A DNA stretch of 64,000 nucleotides from Mytilus galloprovincialis. Its lineage: Eukaryota > Mollusca > Bivalvia > Mytilida > Mytilidae. Position numbers and translations under genes: made by a program. Positions within the stretch are counted from its first letter, which is position 1; every line of letters begins with the position of its first letter. The DNA lies in the NCBI RefSeq assembly GCF_965363235.1, contig NC_134843.1, positions 48,913,535 through 48,977,534 on the forward strand, in the 5' to 3' direction. Below, piece by piece: positions 23,496-34,244 of the stretch. Below the pieces are notes generated by a model that was given only the letters and a program-made list of their open reading frames with translations, did not search any database and was not told the origin of the DNA.

Positions 23496-25596
23496 CCAGG
23501 TGCTCCGCAGGGCGCAGCTTTATACGATCGCAGAGGTCGAACCCTGAACAGTTGGGGCAAGTATGGTCAAAACATTCAAGCGTGATACAGCTCTGACTTT
23601 GGATTGTGATCAAATTTTTGACATTATATGGTGTTTTTTTACACAAAACAAATGTCAAGATTTTACAAATCAATTAAAGATTTCTTCTTCAAACTTATTT
23701 CAATCTAAAATTAAATAGTTGACACAGCATAGGTTTCCGACACAGAATGAATGAGGTCTAATGAACTTAAACATTAAATTTTGCCTTTGAGCAATTCACT
23801 ATGCAGTTGAATATTAATCCTCTCAAAAAAATGTTTGAAGACATTTTCTTTTTATTTATGAAATCTGAAATGAGAAAAATTTAACCCCCCCCCCATTTTT
23901 TTCTTCACATCCCCCTTTCCCTTTTTCCAAAACTGATATCAATTAAAATTTCTAATGGAGTTTGCAACAGTAACTACTCTTAAATACATCATAAAATATT
24001 AATATGTAAAATAAAGTGCTTGTTATCACTGAATGGTAAAGATTTGTTGGTAGTAAAAGTGAATATACATTGTATATTGTATAAAACAATGATTTAAGTT
24101 GAGTCAACTACTATTCTGAACAAAGAAAGATAACTCCAATTGAAAATTTCTTGCTATTGCACAATATTGTGCAATTAGATATTTTTTGCTATTGCGCAAT
24201 ACTGTGCAATTGAAAATATTTGCTATTGCACAGTACTGTGCAATTGAAGATTTCTTGCTATTGCGCAAAACTGTGCAATTGAAAATTTCGTGCTATTGCA
24301 CAATACTGTGCAATTGAAGATTTCTTGCTATTGCTGAATACTGTGAAATTCAAAATTTCTATATATAATAATTTTGGATCCTGATTTGAACCAACTTGAA
24401 AACTGGGTCCATAATCAAAAATCTAAGTACATGTTTAGATTCAGCATATCAAAAAAGCCCAAGAATTCATTTTTTGTTATAATCAAACTTAGTTTAATTT
24501 TGGACCCTTTGGACTTTAATGTAGACCAATTTGAAAACGGGACCAAAAATTAAGAATCTACATACACAGTTAGATTTGGCATATCAAAGAACCCCAATTA
24601 TTCAATTTTTGATGAAATCAAACGAAGTTTAATTTTGGACCCCGATTTGGAACAACTTGAAAACTGGACCAATAATCAAAAATCTAAGTACATTTTTATA
24701 TTCAGCATATCAAAGAACCCCAAGGATTCAATGTTTGTTAAAATCAAACTAAGTTTAATTTTGGACCCTTTGGACCTTAATGTAGACCAATTTGAAAACG
24801 GGACCAAAACTGAAAAATCTACATACACAGTTAGATTCGGCATATCAAAGAACCCCAATTATTCAATTTTCGATGAAATTGAACCCTTTGGGCCCCTTAT
24901 TCCTAAACTGTTGGGACCAAAACTCCCAAAATCAAACCCAACCTTCCTTTTATGGTCATAAACCTTGTGTTTAAATTTCATAGATTCCTATTTACTTATA
25001 CTAAAGTTCTGGTGCAAAAACCAAGAATAATGCTTATTTGGGCCCCTTTTGGCCCCTAATTCCTAAACTGTTGTGACAACAACTCCCAAAATCAATCCCA
25101 ACCTTCCTTTTGTAGTCATAAACTTTGTGTTTACATTTCATTGATTTCTATTCACTTATACTAAAGTTATTGTGCGAAAACCAAGAATAATGCTCATTTT
25201 GGCCCTTTTTTGGCTCCTAATTCCTAAACTGTTGGAATCAAACATCCCAAAATCAATCCCAACCTTCCTTTTGTGGTCATAAACCTTGTGTTAAAATTTC
25301 ATAGATTTCTATTTACTTAAACTAAAGTTATAGTGCGAAAACCAAGAAAATGCTTATTTGGGCCCTTTTTGGCCCCTTATTCCTAAAATATTGGAAACAA
25401 AACTCCCAAAATCAATCCCAACCTTCTTTTATGGTCATAAACCTTGTGTTAAAATTTCATAGATTTCTATTCACTTTTACTAAAGTTAGAGTGCGAAAAC
25501 TAAAAGTATTCGGACGACGACGACGACGACGACGACGACGCCAACATCATACCAATATACGACCAAAAAATTTTCAATTTTTGCGGTCGTATAAAA
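23496..25596 (+). mobile_element. 2.1-kb modular repeat element, copy 1
   Basis: The head reads GCTCCGCAGGGCGCAGC, then TTTATACGATCGCAGAGG. The tail reads TTTTTGCGGTCGTATAAAAA, so TTTATACGACCGCA forms a short inverted end. Between them lie three tandem modules. Module A is six ~37-40-bp palindromes such as TTGCACAATACTGTGCAA (24150-24355). Module B is ~137-bp units with TTTAATTTTGGACCC and GATTCAGCATATCAAAGAA (24370-24890). Module C is ~170-bp units with TGGTCATAAACCTTGTGT and TTTCATAGATTTCTATT (24890-25500). A GAC microsatellite (about 25510-25542) comes just before the tail. Frames of 60-108 codons here come from module B and are not genes. Confidence 0.8.
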
Positions 25597-26616
25597 ATGA
25601 CAATATATCGAGAAAATGTATCGGATGCCCTTAATTAACCATTATATTAGCGCACAAAAATCATCATACGTTTGTGCACAGCTTTTGAAAACATTTGCGC
25701 GCATTTATTTGATATACATCTAGGTAAACTCGAGAAAATACCACACCAAATATGAAATGACAAATGTAACCACACAAGAGACATATTCTTCGGTCTACAA
25801 TATGTTTTAACTCTTCGCGTTTTTTTTGTTTTTTTTTTTGTGTCTCATTGCGAGGATGAACAATAATTTAATTTATAATTAAAGTGTTTTAAATTGCATT
25901 TTCAAAGTACTAGTATGGTTATCCAGACCAAACATCCCACTGGAGTTTCTAGTATAAACAGTAGCAGCGTACATTTGTATATATAAATAGTGATAAATTA
26001 AGTATTTATAACATCTATATCATGTACAATAGCCATTTTTCAAAACATGATTTGCAATTAGCTATAGAAACCACATATGTAATTATATTTTTGACAATTA
26101 ATCTCCTGACGATTTCTGTACAATTTAAATCAGACAAAATTTTTAATCGAATCTGAACATAAATCTGTCGAGAGTCATATCAAAATAGTTTCAAAATTGT
26201 TTACAAGTAAATAAATAAGATATGGCGACATAATTTCATTATCGACAGAGTTTTCAATTAATACAGAAAATAGGAATCATATTTCAATGTAAACAACACG
26301 TTTTTCTGCATTAACATTTGTGCATTACGGCAGTATATATAACTATAGATTATCGGTTGTCATTTCAACGAGATAAAATTTCTCGCTTGAGCCGGTATCC
26401 GAAAGTGAAAAAAAAGTAATTGAGTTAAGATGACCAATGATAACCTGTTTATCGCTATTTTACACATGACAATGTAACAAGTTAGGTAAAAACTTACTCC
26501 ATTCAGAATTCCCATAATAAATAAGACATTAAACGTGAATTACTCTAAAATGATATTTCAACTTAAGGGTTTAAGAATACACGTACTGTTTCAAAAAAAA
26601 TATATATATAAAAAAG
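25597..26616. other. No gene seen
   Basis: AT-rich 3' flank of the zinc-finger gene with poly-T runs and no recognised repeat. Confidence 0.5.
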
Positions 26617-26690
26617 AAGATGTGGTATGATAGCCCATGAAACATACATTCAAGAGAGACCAAATGACACAGAAATTAACAACTAATAGA
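26617..26690 (+). repeat. GATGTGGTATGATTG repeat family, short plus copy
   Basis: GAAGATGTGGTATGATAGCC followed by GAGACCAAATGACACAGAAA. It lies directly beyond the stop codon of the zinc-finger gene and may be part of its 3' UTR. Confidence 0.75.
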
Positions 26691-26701
26691 ACATTTCAAT
26701 A

Positions 26702-26707
26702 TTTATT
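26702..26707 (-). promoter_or_regulatory. Candidate poly(A) signal AATAAA of the zinc-finger gene
   Basis: Minus-strand AATAAA starts about 12 bases after the stop codon at 26719-26721. This would give an unusually short 3' UTR; a later signal could be used instead. Confidence 0.4.
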
Positions 26708-26718
26708 TTCATTTTTGA

Positions 26719-27664
26719 TTAGGAAGCTGCTTCAGACAAAGAACCATTAGTTTCAAACACAATACCATCTTTTACAATACAACTGATTTGAGCCAGGTCT
26801 TCGATAGTTGCAGTAGAAACTAAGTTGACAATTTCACCTTGTGATGTCATAATAACCTGTTGTTCATTAGCTTGATTGTTTCCTTCCTCGTCAACAGATT
26901 CAGTCACATCATCAAATGACAAAGCCTGAACTGGTATCTCTGATATTTGATTAACTTGTTCCAAAACCACTTCACTGCCATTGCTGTGAAAATGATTTTG
27001 AACAGGAACATGGAATGATATTGAATGATTTGTGACCCCATCTTTAGGAGGTGCTGTTGTAACAGAGATTTGAATGCCATTTATAATCTGAATAGAAGAG
27101 CACTCAGTATCAGACGTGGTATTTTGTGCTATGGCATTCAGAGCATATGTGATTAGCTGACTGGATGAAATATTAGAAGAACCTAAGTCTTCATAACTTG
27201 AAATTTTTGCAAAATCATCTGCACTTATTTGAGTTTCACCTGATTCCAAAGTTTGCACCTGCATTTGAAGATTAAGTGGTGTCCTATCTTGATCTAATTC
27301 GGCAGATTTTTGTTGTATTTCTATAATGTCCTGAAGTTGAATACCATTTTCATTCATAATCTGCATGGTGCTTTGATCATGAATAGTATTAGAGATATGT
27401 TCTTTTTCCTGAATTAACCCGTTTTCATGGTCTTTGATATGATTTAAAAAGAACTGTTCATTCACTGTTCTGTACGTGCATTCGTTACAACAGAAAACTC
27501 CTGCAGCATTTGGATGTTTGTTTTTCATGTGCATTTTGATTGAGATTGCTTGTATACACGTGTATGGGCAGTAATTACACCTGTAAGGTCTTTGTCCTGT
27601 GTGTCTCATAGAGTGTCGTCTGAGAGAATTATGGTCACCAGTGGCAAAAGAGCAGACTTCACAC
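26719..27664 (-). CDS. C2H2 zinc-finger protein, last coding exon
   Basis: This exon starts after a good acceptor (TTTTTTCAG, AG at 27666-27665) and continues the frame of exon 29262-30904 in phase 2. The joined codon restores the finger linker EKPFK followed by CEVCSF. It encodes residues from about 548 to 862: fingers at about 549-569, 577-598 and 607-627, then some 230 residues rich in Ser, Thr, Gln and acidic residues with no finger. That tail includes hydrophobic-acidic runs such as QVIMTSQGEIVNLV near the C-terminus and may act in transcriptional regulation, which is inference. An ATG-started frame beginning at 27678 is an artefact that reads through the intron end. The stop is at 26719-26721. 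Confidence 0.9.
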
Positions 27665-28837
27665 CTGAAAAAATACATTACAGTTAGTATATATGAATAT
27701 CAGTATATATTTAAATATCAACAAAATATTAAAAAAAAACATGAATAATATCCGTACTTTCAGACAGTACAGTTGTCTATCGCTAGTATAATCTTTATTT
27801 GCAAAATATGCCCTTGCCCCAAAATATATTTTCTTGCCTGGTTTTGGCAAAAGTTTTCAATTTTTCTACAGAACTCCTCTAGATCTATGTACAGATTTTT
27901 TTAAGGCCTTTACATAAGGGCCCCGGGGAATTGTTAATAAGCAATTATTGTACATCTAAAATGGTATTAAATAACTTAATTTTTAGGATGATAAAAATAT
28001 AAAAATTTCATCCTCAAATACATGTAAACATATAAATTTATATGAAACGAAAATATGTGATACATGTATGTGACATGAATAGTTGAAGTATAACAGCTGT
28101 CACAGTTCCAATCTTTTAATATTGTTATATTTTTTTTGTATATACATGTACTAATGATATGCTGTAAAAGAAAAAGAAGGAACATGATTTATTTTTCAAG
28201 TATTTAGCCTAATAACTGCCCTAGTCCTATATCATGTAAATATATAAGCAGCTACCCAAGATAAGTTGGTTTTCTCATCAAGGAAATGGAAGAAAGCCCT
28301 AAAAATTCTAGTTTAAACCCTAAACAGAGTCAAACTATATACATGTATAGCTACATTTACTATGTGCTAAAATGACCAAGAACAGTGGAAAATCATTTGC
28401 CAGGTAATGTATTCCTGCAAGTACAGTGTGCTACCAATTTTTGATGATACTGAACAGCCTAGGAAAACCCAGACCAGAGTTCCTCCCAATAAAATACCTA
28501 CTTTTTTAACTTTGTATTCCTGAAGGCAGTACAGTGAAAGTTGTCTCATTCGAAAACATACCACATCGTTTTATTTTTTATAGTATTTTGAAAATAACAG
28601 ACATATTAGGTGTCAATTTAAATTAATGTCCATGAAGTTTAGTTTTATGTCAAAAATACTATTTGAGACAAGCTTCAGTGAACTGCATAAACTTGTATGA
28701 GTATTAAAGACAGATTTTATACATGTATCTGTATATATATAATAGCAATATTAATGTTCTTTTATATTCAAAAGGTAATAAATAAAATATATGACTTATA
28801 TACAATTTATATACATAACATTAAATAGATATTGGAA

Positions 28838-28985
28838 GATGTGGTATGAGTCTCAATGACAATGAATGAGACAACTCTCCATCCAAGTGACAATTTATAA
28901 AAGTAAACCATTATAGGTCAAGGTACTGCCTTCAACACCGAGCCTTGGCTCACACCGCAAGCTATAAAGGGCCCAAAAAATTACT
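28838..28985 (+). repeat. Diverged GATGTGGTATGATTG repeat copy in the zinc-finger gene intron
   Basis: GGAAGATGTGGTATGAGTCT, GAGACAACTCTCCATCCAAG and ACCATTATAGGTCAAGGTAC identify the family. It lies in the 1.6-kb intron 27665-29261, on the strand opposite to the gene. The rest of that intron shows nothing recognisable. Confidence 0.7.
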
Positions 28986-29261
28986 AGTGTTAAACCAAGT
29001 ATATATATTTTTAAACTATACCAAGAGAGACAACTCAACCACACAAATTAGTAACCTGTACAAATAATAGTAACAGAGAGAGAACATCTTTAAAGAAATA
29101 AAATACTGACCCTTGCATTTTGTATGACCAGTGAAGAAAAAAAATCATAATTCTAATTATAAACTGCTGGTAGACTATATAAACTATACAATCAGGGTTT
29201 CAGACAAAATATCACCATTGAAGGATTCAAGTATTCTCATGATTCTGTTGATGTTACTTAC

Positions 29262-30904
29262 TTAAAAGGTTTTTCTTTGGTGTGTGTTCTTTCATGTAAT
29301 AGTAACATAGCTTTCCTCGATGATGCATATCCACAATACATGCATTTGTATGGTTTAATTTGGCTGTGGACACCCTCAATATGTTTTAACAAACATTTCT
29401 GGTTGGCAAAGATCCTCTTACATGTATCACATTGCCTTTTCCCTTTAGACTTTTCATTATTTTGGTCATCTGTTGAGTGAATAAGTTGGTGGTTTTTCAT
29501 CTGACTATACTGACGGAAACCTTTACCACATACATCACATGTGTAAGGTTTTTCTTCGCTATGGATTTCTTGATGGATCATTAATTTACTAAAGGCATCA
29601 GTTCTAAAGTCATGACAAATATCACATTCTAAAAGGTCTGTGTCAACTTTATGTGCTTTCCATAAATGAAAGCGAATCAATCTCCAATTTTGAAATTGAT
29701 GTGAACAGTGTGGACAAAGGAAGGAAGTTCCACTGTCAGCATGGCATTTTTGATGAATATCTAAACTTTCTTTTGTTTTAAACTTAGCGTAACAACCAAC
29801 CACAGAACATTTTTCATCATACTTGTCTGTAACTGGCTGCATTTTCATTGTTTTTGGCAGGTGTGTATAACTTCTTTTATCCTTATCAATGTCTATGTGT
29901 TTACGTTTTGGCAGGTAATAATCGTCTTTTAATGCTTTTGGCCTTCTTATCTTCCTACGTGAACGACTACCTATATAATAATCATCTTTGTCTTCTTCCC
30001 AATCAGAATCAGATAGTGGTTGGATTGTTATTGTTTCATTTTCAGCGGCAGGGACAGTTTCCGATTTTTTCTTCCTGCCTGGTTTTTTACCTGTATTTTC
30101 CACCTGAGTTCCTACACTTATTTTGATGTTACCAACAGTTGGATCTTCAATCTGAATATTATGGTCCTCCACCATATGAGATTTACAGTCTTCAATACTA
30201 TTATAACCAATGCTGCATTGACCACATAGGAACAACTCTTTTGTTATAGGTGGAGTTGATTTTGGCGAGTTTGCTGATTCATATGATTGTACTTCTAAGG
30301 TGAAATCTGTCTGATTGTTATCATTTGTTTGTGTACTTCCATCACAGTTGACATCACAATTTGTTTCAGACAAGTTTTCCACCAAGCATGTGTCAACTTT
30401 CTCCTCATTACCAATTGTCTGGTTTCCAATGGAAATAATGTTGAAAGTAGAACTCTCTGTATTATCATCACCAGTAAAATTTGCCACTTGTTCATCTAAT
30501 TGATCTACTGTTACTAATGTCACACTGTCATGTGACTGAAGTGAAGCAGAGGCTGATGTCTGATCAACAATAGTATCTAGCACACCAAAGTTTGTAGCAG
30601 CAGACTGTTCAGATATGACCTTGACCTTACTATCTGATTGTGGAATTTGCTGAATTTGTACACAACCGGTTTCCATGTCAACCGTAAGAGTAGAATTGAT
30701 TGGTATTTTTCTGTTGTTGATTTGTATAGTTTCTGTTTTTGGTTTAATGGGCTGTTGAATATGAATCTGTTTAACGTGTTCACTTATTCCTTCAGGCGCT
30801 GAGCTTGTAAAACTGCAAAACCTACATTTGTAAGTAGTGACAACATCCATGTAATCCTCTATATCCAAATTGTTGGTGTCCTGCATAATGTTGATGGCCT
30901 CCAT
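29262..30904 (-). CDS. C2H2 zinc-finger protein, first coding exon
   Basis: The ATG at 30904 opens a 547-codon frame ending at a consensus donor (TTTTAA|GTAAGTAA, 29262/29261). With the exon at 26719-27664 it gives an 862-residue protein of 11 C2H2 fingers. Fingers in this exon lie at about residues 27-48, 227-248, 366-388, 397-418, 427-448, 456-476, 492-513 and 521-541. Residues 273-283 form a basic KKPGRKKK patch like an AT hook, and 312-336 are also Arg/Lys rich. The isolated first finger, the long acidic-polar linker and the clustered C-terminal fingers suggest a conserved nuclear DNA-binding regulator rather than a young KRAB-like paralogue. I cannot assign an orthologue (a ZNF335-like protein is only a guess). 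Plus-strand frames across this exon are shadows. Confidence 0.92.
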
Positions 30905-30934
30905 TTTCTTTTTGGTTGTTGATCAGTTAAAATC
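30905..30934 (-). other. 5' UTR part of the zinc-finger exon
   Basis: Upstream of the ATG the minus strand reads TTTCTGTTTTAG|GATTTTAACTG, a good splice acceptor at 30936-30935. The gene therefore has at least one non-coding first exon further upstream, which I could not place. Confidence 0.65.
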
Positions 30935-30936
30935 CT

Positions 30937-31919
30937 AAAACAGAAATATTTTAAAATGTACTACTTCTACAAAATTCAAATCTAAAATGAATTGCCTAGC
31001 TGTACCCATTCAATATTTATCAGAGGGATGGGACAATGCATTCTTAATATTGTTTCATTTAAAAAGTTGATGTCAAACTTTTAAATTCTGCAAAAAAATA
31101 CAAAATGTGCTTGTTAATTCCATATATTATTTTTTAAATCCAGTATGAATATACATGTATAGATTTGATTTTTTTATCTGAAGTGCAGCCTGATACAAAT
31201 TGTAACACTATATACATATAACCATCACAATTACTTAAGTAATAGTATTCTATATCAGCCAACCATTATTAAAGGCTAATGAAGAGCTAACAATATGCAT
31301 AAAAGTCATAAACATATGAAGAAATATTAACCATACCATTAAATGTAATAAATTTATATTTATTCTGAAATCTGAGGTCTTTTTTCAATTTGAAACTGTT
31401 TAATGTATCTCTTTTTTAAAAGTCTCTGTTCTATTAACCAATTGCATACGTGATAGTTTTCAATGTTCAAAGCAGAATTATCAATCAAAAGTAGCAATGT
31501 CTGTAATATATCATAACTTGTGTAGTCATGTATATATATATTTGGAAAACATTGAAAAGGAGGAGTTGTTTCCCCTTTTCAAGAGCAAAATATATGATTG
31601 ATTCACATCTACATATACATCAAAATATTTGTCATTTATTGTGCTGGATTTAGTCTGCATAGATTGTTACGATTTAGTCTGCATAGATTGTTTCATCTAT
31701 CAATGTCAAATTGAATTCAGAACATAGTATAGATACATTTGTAAGACTAAAACATGTGAAACTCATCAATGATCTTTTCTTAAAATGACTGTTTATTATA
31801 TTGCTAATCAATGGATTATCTCCCCTTTCTAATTTTCAGAATTTCTTTAATACAGCCTAACAGGTACCATAATTATATCCTGCTTGCATTGGTTCTTGAA
31901 ATATAATAGAAATACTTGT
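30937..31919 (-). other. Probable 5' intron of the zinc-finger gene; nothing else seen
   Basis: AT-rich, no coding. A 27-bp phrase containing TTTAGTCTGCATAGATTGTT is duplicated near 31650-31690. Confidence 0.45.
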
Positions 31920-32385
31920 AGGTGTAATACCACCAAATCATGGTACGTCACATCCAGTTGTATACGAAAGTAGGTCTAAAAAAATATTCCCTTGAATTTG
32001 ACAGTTATAGGTAATTAATCCTACATTTTATTTCAGTAAAAACATTTCTGTGTCATAAACATGTGTCTTGGGTATTTCAAAACACCCATTATTTTTTATT
32101 TGGGATTTCTATAGAAAATTTTGTAATCTTGAGGTTACATGGTGACTAAACCTTGTACACAGATAAAATAAGGGGAGAAATTTGATTGGTTAACTTCCAA
32201 TAATGGTTGTTTTCTTATATGCAATGAAATGTTATATGAAATTTTTTCTATAGTACTGGACAGGATAAAACTTTACTCATGCCAAATATTTCTTTATTTG
32301 AAATAAAGATAAATTTTCACATTTTTTTGAAAAGTGCAAATTTAACAAAGACTAATAGGGGAAAATCAATGGTGGTATTACACCT
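31920..32385 (+). mobile_element. 466-bp TIR element, twin copy 1
   Basis: The ends AGGTGTAATACCACCA and TGGTGGTATTACACCT are exact inverted repeats of 16 bp. TA flanks both sides (TAGGTG and CACCTA), consistent with a TA target duplication as in Tc1/mariner-type MITEs. There is no coding. The copy at 33276-33744 is very similar along its whole length and in the same orientation. Confidence 0.85.
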
Positions 32386-33275
32386 AATATGGGAAGCTGT
32401 ACATGCACCTTTGACCTTGTGAGTAATCTCATGTGTTAAAATTTCTAGCTATTTAAGTGAAATATTACAAAAAATGAAATATTCTGAGTGGATCGAGTCT
32501 CCAAAACACATTTTATGAGAAAATTGTCTTTATATAGGACTCTACCATGAATATTCAGTTGATAGTCTCTTTTTTTTTTTTTGGGGGGGGGGGGGACTTT
32601 TTCTCCTTATTTCTTATATTCTGCTATGATAGAACATTATCCTAGAAAATATTTAAATAAATATATAGTTATAAGTAGATGAAATTATTTCTAATGCTGT
32701 AACAACAAATTATTCACTAAAAGAGAAGCCTTTTATGTCCCTGTCTGGAACGCTGCGTAAATAAAAATTTTTACGTAAGGACTTATTGAAACCTCCTTGG
32801 AGACAGTAAACTTTTATATAGATTATTCATTCTACTAAAATGCTTCAATTACTCATTTCTTATAACATTTCTACCATAAATGAGTGAAAGTTACCCCATT
32901 ATTTTTATTTATTGGCCTGAAAAGTTGAAATTTTGAGGAAATAAGAGGTATAAATTGACCAAAAGAGACCTTATAAAGAAGACAAAGAGGTCCATTAGTG
33001 GTATTTATCTCCCTAAAATCATCTTGTGTGTCATATTTAACTGTTTGTAGGCAGATAAGATAGATATTTGATCATTTATTGGTCCACACTTTATTCTATC
33101 TTGATGCGGCTTGGTTTGGATTTGTCGAAGAAATTTGCTTGAATCGTCTTTCATTATACTAGATTTTTCTCAAACTATTGAACAGATTATGACAAAACTT
33201 GACAGAAATGCTTGAAATAACCAGTATAACAAAGAAAAAAGTTACATTCAGTTTATTGAACAATAATGTCTTCTT
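32386..33275. other. Spacer between the twin TIR elements; no gene seen
   Basis: AT-rich with a T-run followed by a G-run at about 32570-32596. Confidence 0.5.
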
Positions 33276-33744
33276 AGGTGTAATACCACCAAATCATGGT
33301 ACGTCACATCCGGTTGTATACGAAAGTAGGTCTAAAAAAATATTCCCTTGAATTTGACAGTTATAGGTAATTAATCCTACATTTTATTTCAGTAAAAACA
33401 TTTCTGTGTCATAAACATATGTCTTGGGTATTTCAAAACACCATTATTTTTTATTTGGGATTTCTATAGAAAATTTTGTAATCTTGAGGTTACATGGTGA
33501 CTAAACCTTGTACACAGATAAAATAAGGGGAGAAATTTGATTGGTTAACTTAAAATGATGGTTATTTTCTTATATATGCAATGAAATGTTATGTGAAATT
33601 TTTTCTATAGTACTGGACAGGATAAAACTTTACTCATGCCAAGTATTTCTTTATTTGAAACAAAGATAAATTCTGCACATTTTTTTTGAAAAGTGCAAAT
33701 TTAACAAAGACTAATAGGGGAAAATCAATGGTGGTATTACACCT
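33276..33744 (+). mobile_element. 469-bp TIR element, twin copy 2
   Basis: It has the same ends and interior as 31920-32385 with a handful of substitutions and small indels. TA is present before the left end, but the right end is followed by G, so the TA duplication is incomplete here. Different flanks show two insertions rather than a segmental duplication. Confidence 0.85.
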
Positions 33745-34244
33745 GCATACTTTAAGACTGGTATTTGAATTTTTTTTGGAACAAAACATAGCTAAATAAA
33801 TTGATCCCATATCTGTTTTTAATATTAATAAAAAATATCATCCATACTATAAAATTATCTATTATTGAATCTTGTTATAAAGGACAGCCTAGCAATGGTA
33901 TATTATTTAAAGTAGAACATTTAATTTACTTTTTTTCAGAACATGTGCTCTTGGAATTATTCTGTCATTTTGAAATTAGTAAATATAAGTCAGTATGCAA
34001 ATCTATTACCATAGTTATTTTATATGTTTAAGCATTTATCAGAAGCTATATACTGAATATAGCAAACAAGAATAATTTTACACTCTTTAATACATGGGAG
34101 ATAACTCCATTCATGAGAAAATTGTTGGTTGATCAAAGTTTTCAAATGTTGTGTTTTCGGGTTACATTGTAAATGTACATGGATTAAATTAGGTGCCATC
34201 AAATTATTTCTAAAAATGTTTGTGTTTTCATGTTATATGATTAA
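33745..34244. other. No gene seen
   Basis: AT-rich; the 76-codon frame at 33801-34031 has no recognisable domain. Confidence 0.45.

Noticed and set aside
24635-24961. A 108-codon plus-strand protein (and similar frames at 35054, 35381, 36471, 36653)
   Set aside because: All arise from the ~137-bp tandem units of the modular element; similarity among them follows the DNA repeat and no initiation or domain evidence exists.
27659-27850. A 63-codon minus ORF upstream of the last zinc-finger exon
   Set aside because: Lies in the intron and overlaps the splice acceptor; no domain.
29277-30229. Plus-strand ORFs of 67-92 codons opposite the zinc-finger exon
   Set aside because: They are antisense shadows of a well-supported coding exon.
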